From positions 1 to 14,539 of the forward strand of contig CALVHJ010000026.1 in the NCBI GenBank assembly GCA_944327425.1: DNA of 14,539 nt. The letters are read 5' to 3'. The translations under genes and the position numbers were made by a program. Of this stretch, positions 13,342 to 14,539 are shown piece by piece (position 1 is the stretch's first letter; the number at the start of each line of letters is the position of its first letter). The DNA is from an uncultured Bacilli bacterium. GTDB lineage: Bacteria > Bacillota_I > Bacilli_A > RF39 > UBA660. Under the pieces are notes generated by a model. It made no database searches. It worked only from the letters and a program-made list of their open reading frames with translations, and was not told the DNA's origin.

Positions 13342-13363
13342 ACTTCACTCCTAACATATTAAA

Positions 13364-13392
13364 AGTATAACACTTTAAGCCAAACTTGTAAA
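13364..13392 (-). promoter_or_regulatory. Promoter of the unknown gene plus xer unit
   Basis: On the minus strand, TTTACA (13392-13387), a 17-base spacer and TATACT (13369-13364). The -35 box starts two bases beyond the exchanger's stop codon; no terminator separates the two units. Confidence 0.6.
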
Positions 13393-13393
13393 A

Positions 13394-14338
13394 CTATATT
13401 ATCAAATAGGCATAATAAAATGCAAAAATGGCTAGCATAATAATCGCTTCTTTTCTATTAATAGTTTTCTCACTTCTTGCAAACCAAAAAAGCAAAAAAG
13501 AAGACAAAAACAAAATAAGAATATCCACTACCCCAAAACCAGTCAAAGCCATATCTCCATATATAACAATTGGCAAGCCTAAAACAATACAAATATTAAA
13601 AATATTAGTTCCAATAATATTACCCAAAGCCATATCAAACTCACCCTTCTTCGCACTAGTAACAGTCATAACCATTTCTGGCAAACTTGTTCCAATAACA
13701 ACTGCTATCATTGTAATAATCTTATCACTCACATTTAAAGCCAATGCTATTTCTGTTACACTATTTACAATTATATCACTACTATAAATAATTAGTAAAA
13801 TTGCTACAGCAATTAAAATCAAAGATAAAAAAGTGGGATATTTAATGTCTTTCTCAGCTTTTTCATCTTCTTTTCGTTTAAGCATATTCACTAAGTATAG
13901 CACAAATATCATAAAAACCAACATTAATATTAATCCATCACTTCTTGAAAAAGTATTAGCTGTAAGAGGATTAAACATACTATCAAGCATCAATATAGCA
14001 AAACAAGTCGTAACAAGAAAAAGGATCGGAAGTTCTTTTTTTATCGTCATATGCTTTACTTTAATTGGTCTAATAAAACTAGCTATCCCAATAATCAAAA
14101 ACACATTAACAATACAACTGCCAATTACATTAGCTAGAGCCATTTCTGAATTTCCTAAACCAACACTCCGAAAAGAAATAGCAACCTCAGGTGCACATGT
14201 TCCAAAAGCTACAATGGTAAGAGCAATAAGCATTTTAGGAACACCAAGACGCATAGCTAAACTTGATGAGGCATCAACCAAAATATCACTAGCTTTTATA
14301 ATAACAATAAAACCAATAATTAAAAACAATACAGCCAT
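13394..14338 (-). CDS. CaCA-family Na+(K+)/Ca2+ exchanger, YrbG-like
   Basis: A 314-residue inner-membrane antiporter with about ten helices in two inverted halves, joined by a charged cytoplasmic loop (KRKEDEKAEKD, 154-164). Each half carries an alpha repeat: alpha-1 has AFGTCAPE (44-51) and GNSEMALANVIGSCIVN (62-78); alpha-2 has GTSLPE (216-221) and GNIIGTNIFN (239-248). The two ion-binding glutamates (Glu51, Glu221) are kept. Alpha-1 departs from the usual GSNxxN (Cys75 for the first Asn), and alpha-2 has Asn248 where NCX_Mj has Asp240, which is common in YrbG-like members. It probably extrudes calcium in exchange for sodium; the ion pair is not certain. AGGTGA lies a few bases before ATG. 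It diverges from the tRNA gene. Confidence 0.92.
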   Translation of the reverse strand: MAVLFLIIGFIVIIKASDILVDASSSLAMRLGVPKMLIALTIVAFGTCAPEVAISFRSVGLGNSEMALANVIGSCIVNVFLIIGIASFIRPIKVKHMTIKKELPILFLVTTCFAILMLDSMFNPLTANTFSRSDGLILMLVFMIFVLYLVNMLKRKEDEKAEKDIKYPTFLSLILIAVAILLIIYSSDIIVNSVTEIALALNVSDKIITMIAVVIGTSLPEMVMTVTSAKKGEFDMALGNIIGTNIFNICIVLGLPIVIYGDMALTGFGVVDILILFLSSFLLFWFARSEKTINRKEAIIMLAIFAFYYAYLII

Positions 14339-14362
14339 GCTTCACCTACTATTCTTACCATT

Positions 14363-14392
14363 ATTGTACACGAAAATCACAAAAATTAAAAG
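14363..14392 (-). promoter_or_regulatory. Candidate promoter of the cation exchanger gene
   Basis: On the minus strand, TACAAT (14368-14363) is a 5/6 match to the -10 consensus. The -35 region is weak: TTTTAA with a 17-base spacer or CTTTTA with 18. It abuts an A-tract from one arm of the palindrome at 14390-14421, which may act as an UP element. Confidence 0.35.
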
Positions 14393-14421
14393 TTTTTTTC
14401 ATTTATATTTGAAAAAAACTT
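14390..14421. repeat. Perfect 11-bp inverted repeat between the exchanger and tRNA promoters
   Basis: AAGTTTTTTTC (14390-14400) and GAAAAAAACTT (14411-14421) are perfect reverse complements around a 10-base AT loop. The right arm overlaps the first bases of the tRNA -35 box; the left arm reaches the exchanger -35 region. Each arm therefore puts an A7 tract just upstream of one divergent promoter, where UP elements lie. It lacks a following T-run on the plus strand and has little G/C, so it is a poor terminator. Confidence 0.6.
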
Positions 14422-14448
14422 GACTTTAAATTGTAAGTTTGATATATT
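14420..14448 (+). promoter_or_regulatory. Strong tRNA promoter
   Basis: TTGACT (14420-14425), a 17-base spacer and TATATT (14443-14448) with extended -10 TG (14440-14441), preceded by an A-tract (14412-14418) that may act as an UP element. Transcription should start near 14455, about 11 bases before the mature tRNA. This is among the best promoters in the window, as expected for a stable RNA. Confidence 0.75.
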
Positions 14449-14465
14449 GTTAATGCAAATCTTTT

Positions 14466-14539
14466 GGACCTCTAGCTCAGTTGGTTAGAGCATCCGGCTC
14501 ATAACCGGGCGGTCGTAGGTTCGAGTCCTACGAGGTCCA
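14466..14539 (+). tRNA. tRNA with CAU anticodon, probably tRNA-Ile2 (lysidine-modified)
   Basis: A complete 74-base cloverleaf. The acceptor stem is GGACCTC (14466-14472) with GAGGTCC (14532-14538), followed by discriminator A at the last base. D-stem GCTC/GAGC, anticodon stem TCCGG/CCGGG with loop CTCATAA and anticodon CAT (14500-14502), and T-stem GTAGG/CCTAC with TTCGAGT are all intact. Whether CCA is encoded lies beyond the window. CAU can be Met or Ile2. The body and the C4-G69 and C5-G68 pairs match those reported as lysidine-synthetase (TilS) recognition features of tRNA-Ile2, while Firmicutes elongator tRNA-Met usually begins GGCG. So it probably reads AUA as isoleucine after modification, important in an AT-rich genome. 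Confidence 0.95.

Noticed and set aside
14390..14421. Intrinsic terminator between the exchanger and the tRNA
   Set aside because: The flanking genes diverge, so nothing needs terminating here; the stem is almost pure A/T and the plus strand has no T-run after it.
13428..14423. Two plus-strand open frames (119 and 196 codons) opposite the exchanger gene
   Set aside because: The alpha repeats and membrane segments of the minus-strand exchanger are unmistakable; these frames are its shadow.
1..14539. CRISPR array, insertion sequence, prophage or toxin-antitoxin module
   Set aside because: No regularly spaced repeats, transposase, phage structural genes or small paired toxin genes were seen; the recombinase is of the housekeeping Xer type.

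Overview
The window is a very AT-rich stretch of a low-GC Gram-positive (Firmicutes/Bacilli-type) chromosome. The signs are AGGAG/AGGTGA ribosome sites, sigma-A-type promoters, a spore-coat CotD-like protein, a ThiI without rhodanese domain paired with its own cysteine desulfurase, and many small membrane-anchored proteins with paired cysteines. An uncultured gut Bacilli lineage (RF39 or Erysipelotrichales-like) fits best; this placement is inference. Trp is read from TGG and none of the 15 complete genes ends in TGA (10 TAA, 5 TAG).

Layout. At the left edge a truncated gene on the minus strand diverges from a tandem-HTH Xre regulator (269-721). The region between them holds a strong minus-strand promoter, an inverted repeat and a 20-bp-phased direct repeat, so it is probably the regulator's control region. 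The regulator converges on a Cys/His-rich CotD-like gene. Next, on the minus strand, come ffh with a small membrane-protein gene, a ZnuA-like lipoprotein without metal ligands, and an ABC-F ATPase. A compact UvrD-like helicase (5757-7199) is the only other plus-strand protein gene. It converges on thiI, which lies downstream of a NifS-type desulfurase. Further along are tgt with a small overlapping membrane-protein gene, a cysteine-containing membrane-anchored protein, an unknown gene overlapping a XerC/D-type recombinase, and a CaCA cation exchanger. The window ends with a plus-strand tRNA with anticodon CAU, most likely the lysidine-modified tRNA-Ile2.

Functional themes. Most genes are housekeeping: membrane targeting (Ffh), translation (ABC-F), tRNA modification (ThiI plus desulfurase for 4-thiouridine, Tgt for queuosine), DNA repair and recombination (helicase, Xer) and ion homeostasis. 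Most transcription units carry a recognisable TTGnnn-N17-TAnnnT promoter very close to the gene. In one case (thiI) the predicted start of transcription falls on the start codon. In another (ffh) the promoter is nested in the terminator of the gene before it.

No CRISPR array, insertion sequence, phage module or obvious multi-gene defence system is present. The most unusual items are the zero-histidine ZnuA-like lipoprotein, the tandem-HTH regulator with its phased repeats, the possibly leaderless thiI, and the perfect 11-bp palindrome between the exchanger and tRNA promoters.
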